Assembly (NCBI GenBank): GCA_905214345.1
Contig: CAJMLV010000041.1
Location: 1-25,105 of the forward strand
Direction of reading: 5' to 3'
DNA: 25,105 nucleotides
DNA from: an uncultured bacterium
Lineage (GTDB): Bacteria > Bacillota > Clostridia > Oscillospirales > Ruminococcaceae
Part shown: positions 15,753 through 22,493 of the stretch, piece after piece
How the letters are laid out: every line of letters begins with the position of its first letter
How positions within the stretch are numbered: the first letter of the stretch is position 1
The notes under the pieces: generated by a model
What the model saw: the letters and a program-made list of their open reading frames with translations, nothing else
What the model was told of the DNA's origin: nothing
Database searches by the model: none
Position numbers and translations under genes: made by a program

Positions 15753-16289
15753 ATGGCTAAATATGTTTGCACTGTGTGCGGCTACATCGCGGAAGGCTCC
15801 ATCCCGGAATTCTGCCCGGTCTGCAAGGCTCCCGCTTCCAAGTTCATCGAGAAGAAGGACAACACCTACGTTACCGAGCACGTTGTCGGCATTGCCAAGG
15901 ACGCTCCGGAAGATATCATCCAGGGCCTGCGTGAGAACTTCAACGGCGAGTGCAGCGAAGTCGGTATGTACCTGGCTATGAGCCGCGTGGCTGACCGTGA
16001 AGGCTATCCCGAAATCGCCGAAGCCTGGAAGCGTTATGCTTTCGAAGAGGCTGAGCATGCCTCCAAGTTTGCCGAACTGCTGGGCGAAGTGCTGACCGAC
16101 AGCACCCAGAAGAACCTGCAGATGCGTGTTGACGCCGAGTGCGGCGCCTGCGCCGGCAAGATGGACCTGGCCAAGAAGGCCAAGGAGCTGAACCTGGATG
16201 CCATCCATGACACCGTTCATGAAATGGCTAAGGACGAAGCCCGCCATGGCCGCGGCATGCAGGGCCTGCTGGACCGTTACTTCAAGTAA
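15753..16289 (+). CDS. Rubrerythrin with N-terminal rubredoxin domain (reverse rubrerythrin)
   Basis: A 178-residue peroxide-scavenging non-haem iron protein. The rubredoxin-like centre is at the N-terminus (Cys6, Cys9, Cys21, Cys24 in CTVCG and CPVC), followed by a ferritin-like diiron domain with FNGECSEVGMYL, FEEAEHASKF and KDEARHGRGM as likely iron ligands. This domain order is the reverse of classical rubrerythrin and is known in clostridia as an NADH-linked peroxidase used against oxygen and hydrogen peroxide. GGAGGT precedes the ATG. The gene has a consensus promoter, flanking palindromes and a strong terminator, so it is a single, probably abundant transcript. Codon choice (CGT, GTT, AAG, GGC) looks more biased than in the neighbouring membrane-protein genes. 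Electron donor genes are not seen nearby. Confidence 0.94.
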   Translation: MAKYVCTVCGYIAEGSIPEFCPVCKAPASKFIEKKDNTYVTEHVVGIAKDAPEDIIQGLRENFNGECSEVGMYLAMSRVADREGYPEIAEAWKRYAFEEAEHASKFAELLGEVLTDSTQKNLQMRVDAECGACAGKMDLAKKAKELNLDAIHDTVHEMAKDEARHGRGMQGLLDRYFK

Positions 16290-16320
16290 TCTGTCCGGCA
16301 CTGCAATAAAGTAATGCCTG

Positions 16321-16355
16321 CCCCGGGGGAGCGTATGCTTCCCCGGGGCTTTTTG
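16321..16355 (+). terminator. Intrinsic terminator after rubrerythrin
   Basis: A 12-bp stem with one wobble pairs 16321-16332 with 16337-16348 around loop GTAT and is followed by CTTTTT. It lies just before the tgt promoter. Confidence 0.93.
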
Positions 16356-16360
16356 CATGG

Positions 16361-16390
16361 TTGACAAAGCATGTTCCCCAACGATATAAT
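16361..16390 (+). promoter_or_regulatory. Consensus promoter for tgt
   Basis: TTGACA (16361-16366) and TATAAT (16385-16390) are both perfect, with an 18-nt spacer. The leader is about 85 nt and contains a short CCCGG/CCGGG hairpin at about 16443; I do not recognise a preQ1 riboswitch in it. Confidence 0.85.
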
Positions 16391-16479
16391 AAGGAAGCAA
16401 TCGGCGATGTTGGAGGATTTCCGGCACCGCCTGTTTTTTCGCCCGGCTGTTCTCCGGGTACTGAGCAAAGGAGAAAACT

Positions 16480-17613
16480 ATGCCTTATCGTCTGATCCGT
16501 CAGGAGGGGGCGGCCCGTCGCGGTGAATTCAAGACCGTGCACGGCACTGTACAGACCCCCGCTTTCATGAATGTTGCCACTGCCGCGGCCATCAAGGGCG
16601 GCCTGTCCGCTTTTGACCTCAAGGACATCCGCGCCCAGGTCATGCTGTGCAACACCTACCACCTGCATCTGCGTCCCGGCGACAAGCTGGTGGCGGATAT
16701 GGGCGGCCTGCACCGCTTCACCCGCTGGGATGGTCCAATCCTCACCGACAGCGGCGGATTCCAGGTGTTCAGCCTGGCCAAACTGCGCCATATTACCGAA
16801 GAAGGTGTGACCTTCAACTCTCATCTGGACGGCCATAAGATTTTTATGGGCCCGGAAGAGAGCATGCAGATTCAGGCCAATCTGGGCTCCACCATCGCCA
16901 TGGCTTTTGACGAGTGCGTGGAGAACCCGGCCGAGCACGATTATGCCGCGGCCAGCTGTGCCCGCACTGCCCGGTGGCTGCTGCGCTGCAAGACCGAGCT
17001 GAACCGCCTGAAGCACGAAGGCAAGGCTGTGAACCCGGATCAGCTGCTGTTCGGCATCAACCAGGGCTGTACTTACAAGGACCTGCGCGTGGAACACATG
17101 AAGCAGATTGCGGAATATGATCTGGACGGGTATGCCATCGGCGGCCTGGCAGTGGGCGAACCGGCGGAGGTCATGTATGATGTGATCTCGGCGGTGGAAC
17201 CCTACGCCCCCAAGGATAAGATCCGGTACTTGATGGGCGTGGGCACGCCGGGCAACATTATCGAGGCGGTGTACCGCGGTGTGGACCTGTTCGACTGCGT
17301 CATGCCCAGCCGCAACGCGCGCCATGGTCATCTGTTCACCTGGAACGGCATCATCAACATCAAGAACCTGAAATACGAGCGGGACGAAAGCCCCATTGAC
17401 CCGGAATGTGATTGCCCGGTCTGCCGCAACTTCAGCCGCTCCTATATCCGCCATCTGCAGAAAGCGGACGAACTGCTGGGTATGCGTCTGGCGGTCATGC
17501 ACAATCTGTATTTCTACAACCACCTGATGGAACGCATCCGTGAGGAACTGGACAAGGGCACTTTCCAGCAGTTCCACGATAAGTATGTCAAACTTCTTGA
17601 TACAAGAATTTGA
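16480..17613 (+). CDS. tgt: Queuine/preQ1 tRNA-guanine transglycosylase
   Basis: A 377-residue TIM-barrel enzyme that replaces guanine 34 with preQ1 in tRNAs with GUN anticodons, the key step toward queuosine. Catalytic residues visible are Asp90 (LTDSGGFQVFSL) and the nucleophile Asp272 (VDLFDCVMPSR). The zinc site is Cys310, Cys312, Cys315 and His341, with the family spacing C-x-C-x2-C-x25-H. Length is normal. AAAGGAG lies 6 nt before the ATG. It is followed by yajC, as in many bacteria, but yajC here has its own promoter. Confidence 0.98.
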   Translation: MPYRLIRQEGAARRGEFKTVHGTVQTPAFMNVATAAAIKGGLSAFDLKDIRAQVMLCNTYHLHLRPGDKLVADMGGLHRFTRWDGPILTDSGGFQVFSLAKLRHITEEGVTFNSHLDGHKIFMGPEESMQIQANLGSTIAMAFDECVENPAEHDYAAASCARTARWLLRCKTELNRLKHEGKAVNPDQLLFGINQGCTYKDLRVEHMKQIAEYDLDGYAIGGLAVGEPAEVMYDVISAVEPYAPKDKIRYLMGVGTPGNIIEAVYRGVDLFDCVMPSRNARHGHLFTWNGIINIKNLKYERDESPIDPECDCPVCRNFSRSYIRHLQKADELLGMRLAVMHNLYFYNHLMERIREELDKGTFQQFHDKYVKLLDTRI

Positions 17614-17621
17614 TAAAACAC

Positions 17622-17650
17622 TTGCGCAATGGCGTTAAATTCGCTATAAT
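17622..17650 (+). promoter_or_regulatory. Promoter for yajC
   Basis: TTGCGC (17622-17627) and a perfect TATAAT (17645-17650) are 17 nt apart. The first transcribed bases include GTCTTAAAA (17659-17667), a 9-mer also found twice around the rubrerythrin promoter. Confidence 0.75.
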
Positions 17651-17691
17651 CTTCTTATGTCTTAAAAACGCATATAAGGAGCCATTGAATT

Positions 17692-18042
17692 ATGATTCAG
17701 TTTTTGGAAACCACTGCCAGCACCGGCAATATTCTCCTGACCATGGTTCTGCCCATGGTCCTGGTCATCGGCTTTATGTACCTGATCATCTACGTTCCGC
17801 AGAAACGTCAGGACAAGAAAGACGCTGCCATGCGCAACTCCATCGAGATCGGTGACGAAGTGACCACCATCGGCGGCATCATCGGCCATGTGGCCGCCAT
17901 CAAGGACGACACCTTCGTTCTGGAAACCACCAGCGACCGCGTCAAGATCCGCTTCCGCCGCTCTGCCATCTCCTCCGTGGAAAAGCTGGATATGGGCAAC
18001 GGCAAGGATGATTCCAAGAAGGACGCTCCCGCCAAGAAATAA
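17692..18042 (+). CDS. yajC: Preprotein translocase accessory subunit YajC
   Basis: A 116-residue membrane protein that associates with SecDF. It has a single N-terminal helix (about residues 14-37, MVLPMVLVIGFMYLIIY), a basic stretch PQKRQDKKD, and the conserved cytoplasmic region IEIGDEVTTIGGIIGHVAAI followed by VKIRFRRSAISSVE. A charged Lys/Asp tail ends the protein. AAGGAG lies 10 nt before the ATG. It lies 78 nt after tgt, with its own promoter, and ends at a strong hairpin. Its usual partner secDF is at 5115-7439, about 10 kb away. Confidence 0.96.
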   Translation: MIQFLETTASTGNILLTMVLPMVLVIGFMYLIIYVPQKRQDKKDAAMRNSIEIGDEVTTIGGIIGHVAAIKDDTFVLETTSDRVKIRFRRSAISSVEKLDMGNGKDDSKKDAPAKK

Positions 18043-18066
18043 ATCGTTTCAAACGGTCACATAACA

Positions 18067-18108
18067 AAACGCCCCCTTGCATAAGGTTTACTGCAAGGGG
18101 GCGTTTTT
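18067..18108 (+). terminator. Strong terminator after yajC, overlapping the next gene's ribosome site
   Basis: A perfect 14-bp stem pairs 18067-18080 with 18093-18106 around a 12-nt loop and ends in a T run. The next gene starts at 18111, and the only plausible ribosome site for it, AAGGGGG (18095-18101), lies in the 3' arm. Confidence 0.92.
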
Positions 18109-18110
18109 GT

Positions 18111-18575
18111 ATGAACAAAGCAAAAGCAAGAAAATTTGTGTTGCCGCAGCGCAAATCCAGGAAGAAAGCCAGACACTCCGGCAGCGGGACCCGGCTTCTG
18201 CCTGCCGTTTTGCGCAGCTTTGCAGCGGGTGTGGGCACAGCCACGGCAATATTGTGCCTGCTTTCGGTTGCGTTTGCCAACACATCGCTGCCGCTGAACT
18301 GGATTGGGCCGGCGGCTTGCGGGGCTGCTGCGGTGGGAGCGTTTGTGTCCGGGCTGCTCATCAGCCGGGCGGTTCCGCGCCTGAAACTCCTGGCCGGGTT
18401 GGGATTTGGCTGTTTTTACTGCCTGTGTACCATCATGGCCAGTTTGCTGGCATCCCGAATCCCTACCGTGGACAGTACCAACCTGTCTCTGCTGGCAGTG
18501 TTGCTGCTAGGTGCCCTGACGGGCAGTACAGCGGGAGCACTGCAGACTGGTAGCCGGGCGGCGGGGATGCACTGA
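18111..18575 (+). CDS. TIGR04086-family membrane protein
   Basis: A 154-residue protein with a basic N-terminal tail (residues 1-35, rich in Lys/Arg) and four predicted helices (about 36-56, 63-84, 92-115 and 123-145). The AAGVGTATAILCLLSVAFA start and the GAFVSGLLISRAV segment fit the TIGR04086 (DUF3792) family of clostridia and bacilli, whose function is not established. The ATG at 18111 directly follows the yajC terminator, so expression depends either on read-through with the ribosome site freed from the stem, or on a later start; a GTG at 18138 is in frame. It overlaps the SpoIIM-like gene at TGATG, so the two are translated together. Confidence 0.75.
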   Translation: MNKAKARKFVLPQRKSRKKARHSGSGTRLLPAVLRSFAAGVGTATAILCLLSVAFANTSLPLNWIGPAACGAAAVGAFVSGLLISRAVPRLKLLAGLGFGCFYCLCTIMASLLASRIPTVDSTNLSLLAVLLLGALTGSTAGALQTGSRAAGMH

Positions 18576-19255
18576 TGCGGGCCGCAAAGACAACTGCCGC
18601 CGGGGGCCTGCATCTTCCGGTGGGCAGAATGTTCACTTCAAAGCCGACAGCAGCGGTGCCCAGAAATGAAAATGCCCGCCCCCGGAATCCGGTCTGGCAG
18701 GCGGGCGCGGCATTTGGTGCCTTGTTCTTTCTGGGATACCTTTTCGGCATTTTCAAAGGGCGGCTGGGAGATTCTCCCTTCGGTGCTTCGCTGGCCGCCT
18801 ATTACATGGATGCGGAGAATTTTTCTGCCGCGGGGACCCTGTTCTGCGACTTGTACAGCGGGGCTCTGCTGCAGGCCATTCTGGTGCTGGCGTGCGGGTT
18901 CAGTGCCCTGGGAGCGGTGTTTTTGGGAGGTTATTTTGCCCTGCGAGGCGCGGTGATGGGCCTTTGTGCGGCTGGTGTTTTCGTACAGGGCGGAACACGG
19001 GCACTGGTTGTGCACTGGATGCTGACCTGCCTGCCGGATCTTGGCATATTTTTGGTCATGCTCTGGCTGGCGGCGCAGTCCAATCAATGCGCAATGGTCA
19101 TGTTCCGGTGCGCGTTTCAGGGCGGCGGGCACCTGTGCCGGAATCCGCCTCTGCGGCCACTGATGTTCCGCTTTCTGACGGCTCTTTTGCTGGCGGCTCT
19201 TGTGTGCCTGTTGGGGGCTGCATCAGGTGTTGTCTTCGCCGAGGTCCTCCTGTGA
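18575..19255 (+). CDS. SpoIIM-like (stage II sporulation protein M family) membrane protein
   Basis: A 226-residue membrane protein. The first 40 residues are polar and basic. Hydrophobic segments then lie at about 42-60, 95-120, 120-142, 145-168 and 203-224. The pattern (helix, then GRLGDSPFGASLAAYYM, later LGGYFALRGAVMGLCAAGVF and a C-terminal hydrophobic pair) fits the SpoIIM family, which acts in septal peptidoglycan removal during engulfment as part of the DMP complex. Family assignment is moderate and rests on topology, the RGxxxG region and position beside a Xer gene, as spoIIM and xerD are near each other in Bacillus. It starts at the TGATG junction with the gene before and overlaps the 3' end of the convergent recombinase gene by 33 bp. 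Confidence 0.55.
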   Translation: MRAAKTTAAGGLHLPVGRMFTSKPTAAVPRNENARPRNPVWQAGAAFGALFFLGYLFGIFKGRLGDSPFGASLAAYYMDAENFSAAGTLFCDLYSGALLQAILVLACGFSALGAVFLGGYFALRGAVMGLCAAGVFVQGGTRALVVHWMLTCLPDLGIFLVMLWLAAQSNQCAMVMFRCAFQGGGHLCRNPPLRPLMFRFLTALLLAALVCLLGAASGVVFAEVLL

Positions 19256-20278
19256 AATGTCCTGCTGCGGTGTAAACCGATGGCGGGAAAGGGGAGAGGC
19301 GGCTACTGCATCCCGCAGCTGCTGCTGATTGATGTGGGTGTAGATCTGGGTGGTGGAGACATTCTCATGACCCAGAATTTCTTTCAGCGCCAGCATGTCC
19401 ACACCGCCCTGATACATTAAGGTAGCCGCGGTGTGCCGCAGTTTGTGGGGCGAATATCCGCGCCCGGACAGACCGGCGCTTTGCAGGCAGCGCTCTACAA
19501 TCTGCTGCACCCGGCGTGCGGTCAGCCGCTTTCCGGTACGCTTGGATACAAACAACGCGTTGGAATCTGCCAGGTTGGGCAACGCAGCCCGGGCCGGCAG
19601 ATAGTGGTCAAGAGCGTCAAGACAAGCACTGTTCAGATAAACCAGCCGCTCTTTGCCGCCTTTGCCGGTAATGCGGATGGTACCGTCCTTGAAATCACTG
19701 AGGTTGATGGTGATCAGTTCTGCCAGGCGCATACCACAGTTGAGAAACATGGTCAGGATGCAGAAATCCCGCTCATAGAAGTCACTTTGTATATTATTTA
19801 ACAAATCGATGCTTTCATCGGCAGACAGGTATTTCGGCAACGACTTTTTGGGTGTGCCCAGACTGATGTTGGCAGTTGGATCGTCGCGGAGCAGATTTAC
19901 CTGATTGCACAGGTATCCGAAGAAGCCCCGCAGCGCAGACATTTTGCGGGCGCGGGCTTTGGGGCCGTTTTCATTGGTGCGCACATAGTCCAGATAATTC
20001 AGTATATCCCGTTTTTGGATGTTCCTGATCTGGTCGGTGGTAATGTGGGTCAGGTCGATTTTTTCCGGCTCCGTTTCCAGGGTCTGCTGGCTGCACAGCG
20101 ACCAGGTGACCATCATATAGCGGAAGAAACCTCGCAGGTCCAGATAGTAGCCGTTGACGGTGCGAGGAGAACGAAGCTTTACAAAATCAAGGTAATGCAG
20201 ATACTCGATGACTGCATCCGGCACATCCAGATACGGAGCATGTCGTTCGGGGTGAGCCACGTCGATGTAACTGCTCAT
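19223..20278 (-). CDS. xerD: Tyrosine recombinase XerC/XerD-type
   Basis: A 351-residue tyrosine recombinase. The N-terminal SAM-like domain covers about residues 20-150 (VIEYLHYLDFVKLRSPRTVN), and the catalytic domain about 160-330. Active-site residues are Arg184 (NCGMRLAEL), the beta-hairpin Lys in TGKGGKERLV, His278 and Arg281 (HKLRHTAATLM), His304 (LGHENVSTTQ) and nucleophile Tyr313 (IYTHINQ). It is about 50 residues longer than E. coli XerC/XerD, through N-terminal and C-terminal extensions. Chromosome dimer resolution is likely from context; an integrase role is possible but there is no phage gene nearby. The ATG at 20278 is preferred because AGGCGG lies 8 nt upstream. It overlaps a possible leader ORF by 4 nt at its start. 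XerC versus XerD cannot be separated without a tree. Confidence 0.9.
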   Translation of the reverse strand: MSSYIDVAHPERHAPYLDVPDAVIEYLHYLDFVKLRSPRTVNGYYLDLRGFFRYMMVTWSLCSQQTLETEPEKIDLTHITTDQIRNIQKRDILNYLDYVRTNENGPKARARKMSALRGFFGYLCNQVNLLRDDPTANISLGTPKKSLPKYLSADESIDLLNNIQSDFYERDFCILTMFLNCGMRLAELITINLSDFKDGTIRITGKGGKERLVYLNSACLDALDHYLPARAALPNLADSNALFVSKRTGKRLTARRVQQIVERCLQSAGLSGRGYSPHKLRHTAATLMYQGGVDMLALKEILGHENVSTTQIYTHINQQQLRDAVAASPLSRHRFTPQQDISQEDLGEDNT

Positions 20279-20379
20279 AAGCAAAACCGCCTTTCATAAG
20301 GTTTCTGGCATCGGAGAGCGCTATGGGAAAAGAGATGTCCACTAAAGGGCTTGAACGTATATAGCGCTGAAAAGCGCAT
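20275..20379 (-). CDS. Possible 34-residue leader ORF coupled to the Xer gene
   Basis: An ATG at 20379 preceded by GGGAAGGGGG opens a frame of 34 codons (MRFSALYTFKPF...) whose stop overlaps the recombinase start as ATGA. The first codons contain a 5-bp GCGCT/AGCGC hairpin with loop TTTC. It lies inside the leader expected from the promoter at 20440-20468. The peptide has no recognisable domain and the ribosome-site spacing is tight, so it may be chance. Confidence 0.3.
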   Translation of the reverse strand: MRFSALYTFKPFSGHLFSHSALRCQKPYERRFCL

Positions 20380-20394
20380 GACCCCCTTCCCTAT

Positions 20395-20422
20395 GTTTCG
20401 CTAAACTTACATTTAGCGAAAT
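20395..20422. repeat. Near-perfect 11-6-11 palindrome upstream of the Xer gene
   Basis: GTTTCGCTAAA (20395-20405) and TTTAGCGAAAT (20412-20422) form 11-nt arms, the inner 10 bp perfectly complementary, around a 6-nt centre (CTTACA). It lies 12-37 nt downstream of the predicted transcript start. Its size matches both a dimeric repressor operator and a Xer/dif-type site (11-bp arms, 6-bp centre). Confidence 0.8.
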
Positions 20423-20439
20423 AGCATATATCGCTTTTA

Positions 20440-20468
20440 ACTATACCATGGGTTTCCCTGCCTGTCAA
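20440..20468 (-). promoter_or_regulatory. Consensus promoter for the Xer gene
   Basis: On the minus strand TTGACA (20463-20468) and TATAGT (20440-20445) are 17 nt apart. It would give an unusually long leader of about 155 nt that holds the palindrome and the possible leader ORF. The gene-free stretch 20280-20605 holds only these elements and the terminator of the next transcript. Confidence 0.75.
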
Positions 20469-20540
20469 CCCAGTACCCGGCATGGTACGGTGTGTGGTGA
20501 ACCGACAGATAAGTATAAGCCACTGTTCCGGCAAATACGA

Positions 20541-20597
20541 AATAAAAAACCAACCGCACCTGCGGGCGCCTGTACGGTTCTCCCGGTGCGGTTGGTT
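20541..20597 (-). terminator. Terminator of the radA-sseB-DUF7916 transcript
   Basis: A perfect 13-bp stem pairs 20548-20560 with 20585-20597, with further pairing in the 24-nt loop, and a T run follows on the minus strand (A run at 20544-20549). It lies 8 nt past the stop codon. Confidence 0.92.
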
Positions 20598-20605
20598 TTG
20601 TTTGA

Positions 20606-21532
20606 TCAGCGGTTGATGGACGAAGCCATCCGGTGGTAGCTGTGGCGTTCACCGCGAATGGCGATGGAATATGCCAGGATGTTCTGCGGCAGAGCCATAC
20701 CGGGTACGCCGGTATCACCGATGTGATGCAGGTCTGCCCCGGCCATCTTGCACCAAAGAGCGATCTGGCGGATAGTGGCGGTATCGGCACCTTCCTGCGA
20801 TGTGCCGATAGCAGTCATCAGCAATGCACCGCGGCTGTGAACATAGCTGGCCAGTTCATGCACGGCTTCGACCGTAATGCCGGGCACTGTGCCGGGAGCT
20901 GGTACAAGAACAATGTCGGCACCGGCATCAATAAATTCCTGCGCATCCTGCAGCGTCATAATGGAGGCGCCGCTTTGAGACAGGATTCCCGCCCCATGCA
21001 TCTTGCCGGCGGCCAGAATCAGTCTGTCCCCTGCTGCTGCCTTCATCTCCCGCAGAGCGGCGACAATGGCCTCGTTGGCCACACCGTTGCCGGGGTTGCC
21101 GGTCAGCAGTACCATGTCCACGCCCATATCGGCGGCTTTGACGGCGTTTTCTGATGTGGCCAGGCGTCCGGCGGACATCTGCCAAAGTGTGCCGTCATTG
21201 GAGGCCGCCAGCACCGGGTCCACGGGTTCCAGGTTGATGCCGATGACCCGGCCGGTCAGGCGTTTCAGTTCACGGACGGTTTCTTCCGGGGCGACTTTGG
21301 GCAGCGCCTGCACCACCGGCTGCTGTACATCAAACATGTTCAGCAGCAGCACGTCAGCGCCCAGAGCGGCGGCGTATTCGGCATTGGTCACGTCATTCAG
21401 AAGCGGCTGGGTGATGCCGATGGTCTCGCTGACCATTACCCGGCCTTCGCATCCGGCCATGGATTCCAGCAGGTCCTTTTTGCTGAAGGCAGCCAGTTCA
21501 CTGGCAGTGCAGTCCAACAGACGCTTGGCCAT
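20606..21532 (-). CDS. DUF7916-like protein, predicted TIM barrel
   Basis: A 308-residue soluble protein. It shows a series of beta-strand/loop motifs spaced as in an (alpha/beta)8 barrel: GADVLLLNMFDV, VIGINLEPVDP, GVDMVLLTGNPGNG, LILAAGKMHGAG, GADIVLVPAPGTVPGIT, GALLMTAIGTSQEGAD and GADLHHIGDTGVPGMA. I associate it with a family (DUF7916) sometimes mislabelled as haloacid dehalogenase-like; no HAD motif is visible. The glycine-rich C-terminal loops suggest phosphate binding, but the reaction is unknown. The ATG at 21532 follows the sseB-like stop codon immediately, and its AGGAGG site is made by the last codons of that gene. It is last in the transcript and ends at a strong terminator. Confidence 0.7.
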   Translation of the reverse strand: MAKRLLDCTASELAAFSKKDLLESMAGCEGRVMVSETIGITQPLLNDVTNAEYAAALGADVLLLNMFDVQQPVVQALPKVAPEETVRELKRLTGRVIGINLEPVDPVLAASNDGTLWQMSAGRLATSENAVKAADMGVDMVLLTGNPGNGVANEAIVAALREMKAAAGDRLILAAGKMHGAGILSQSGASIMTLQDAQEFIDAGADIVLVPAPGTVPGITVEAVHELASYVHSRGALLMTAIGTSQEGADTATIRQIALWCKMAGADLHHIGDTGVPGMALPQNILAYSIAIRGERHSYHRMASSINR

Positions 21533-21534
21533 AA

Positions 21535-22446
21535 TCAATCGTCCTCCTCGTCCAGGTCATCCACCCGACCTTTGCCGCGGACATAGAAGGGCTCACTGTC
21601 CCGCATGCCCTGCTGACCAAGGGGCGTTTCGGAAGTGGTGATGTTCAGGTTGATCTTTTTGGCCTGATTTTCCGGCGAAGACATATACGGGCGTGCAGCC
21701 TGGGCAATGGCAGCGAAGAGCTTATCGTCCTTGGGGGCATCCAATACCAGAAGATAGAACCGGTCAGTCTCGTTTACCAGCATAATCTGCAGATAGGCTG
21801 CGGCGACCCCTTCCTGCTGGGCAAACAGCTCGCACAGCGGGTCCAACAGGGCGTCGGGATACACGGTGGGTTCCACGATGGTGACCTTGTCGCCGGGCTT
21901 GATCTGGGTCTGGCGCAAGCCGGCCTTGGCACGGGCCACGGCAGCATCTCGCTGCTGCTTGATGGAAGCCACCATCTTGGATTCAAAACGCAGGTTATCT
22001 CCGAAAGGGTCCACCACAAAACCGGCCACGCTGTCATTCTGCTGCAGCATGCGGGCATAGTCGTCAAAGCGCAGAGCCATCACCTGATTGGAGGCATTCT
22101 GTGTCCATTTGCGCATTTCTTCCTCGTTGGTGAACGCCGGGAAGAAGGAACGTCCGTCAGAGGCCTTCAGCAAAGAGAAGGTCACGCGGGTATCCTTGGG
22201 CATCTGAATGCGGCCGTTGGCATCCGGCTTGGGCAGCTGACCGTTCACTTCCACCTTGGCGGGAGCCAGGAAGATGGCGCGGGTCAGTTCGTTGATCACT
22301 ACGTTCAGGTTCTGGGGATTGTTCTCCTGCCGCAGCTTTTTGGCAGCTGCGTTCAAAGCCGGATTGGCTACCGGCTGCTTGGTTACCGGGTTCATAATAT
22401 GCCCGGCAGCCGGTTTCGGGGCGACGGGCTGGTTGGTCTTTTTCAT
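21535..22446 (-). CDS. SseB-family protein
   Basis: A 303-residue soluble protein. A lysine- and proline-rich N-terminal tail (residues 1-40) leads to an SseB N-terminal domain (about 45-165: LNVVINELTRAIFLAPAKVE, VTFSLLKASDGRSFFPAFTN, GFVVDPFGDNLRF). A C-terminal SseB-like domain follows at about 185-275 (GDKVTIVEPTVYPDALLDPL, RFYLLVLDAP). In E. coli SseB is linked to serine sensitivity; the biochemical role is not known. The end is acidic (DDLDEEDD). AAGGAG lies 7 nt before the ATG. It lies 47 nt after radA with no terminator between and is followed by the DUF7916-like gene after 2 nt. Confidence 0.85.
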   Translation of the reverse strand: MKKTNQPVAPKPAAGHIMNPVTKQPVANPALNAAAKKLRQENNPQNLNVVINELTRAIFLAPAKVEVNGQLPKPDANGRIQMPKDTRVTFSLLKASDGRSFFPAFTNEEEMRKWTQNASNQVMALRFDDYARMLQQNDSVAGFVVDPFGDNLRFESKMVASIKQQRDAAVARAKAGLRQTQIKPGDKVTIVEPTVYPDALLDPLCELFAQQEGVAAAYLQIMLVNETDRFYLLVLDAPKDDKLFAAIAQAARPYMSSPENQAKKINLNITTSETPLGQQGMRDSEPFYVRGKGRVDDLDEEDD

Positions 22447-22493
22447 GATTGCGCTCCTTCTTCTTTTATCCTTTACTGCTTGGTTCTGCAGAT

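Noticed and set aside
16400..16479. preQ1 riboswitch or leader ORF before tgt
   Set aside because: No preQ1 aptamer pattern is seen, and the ATG at about 16408 has no ribosome site and its frame runs into tgt out of phase.
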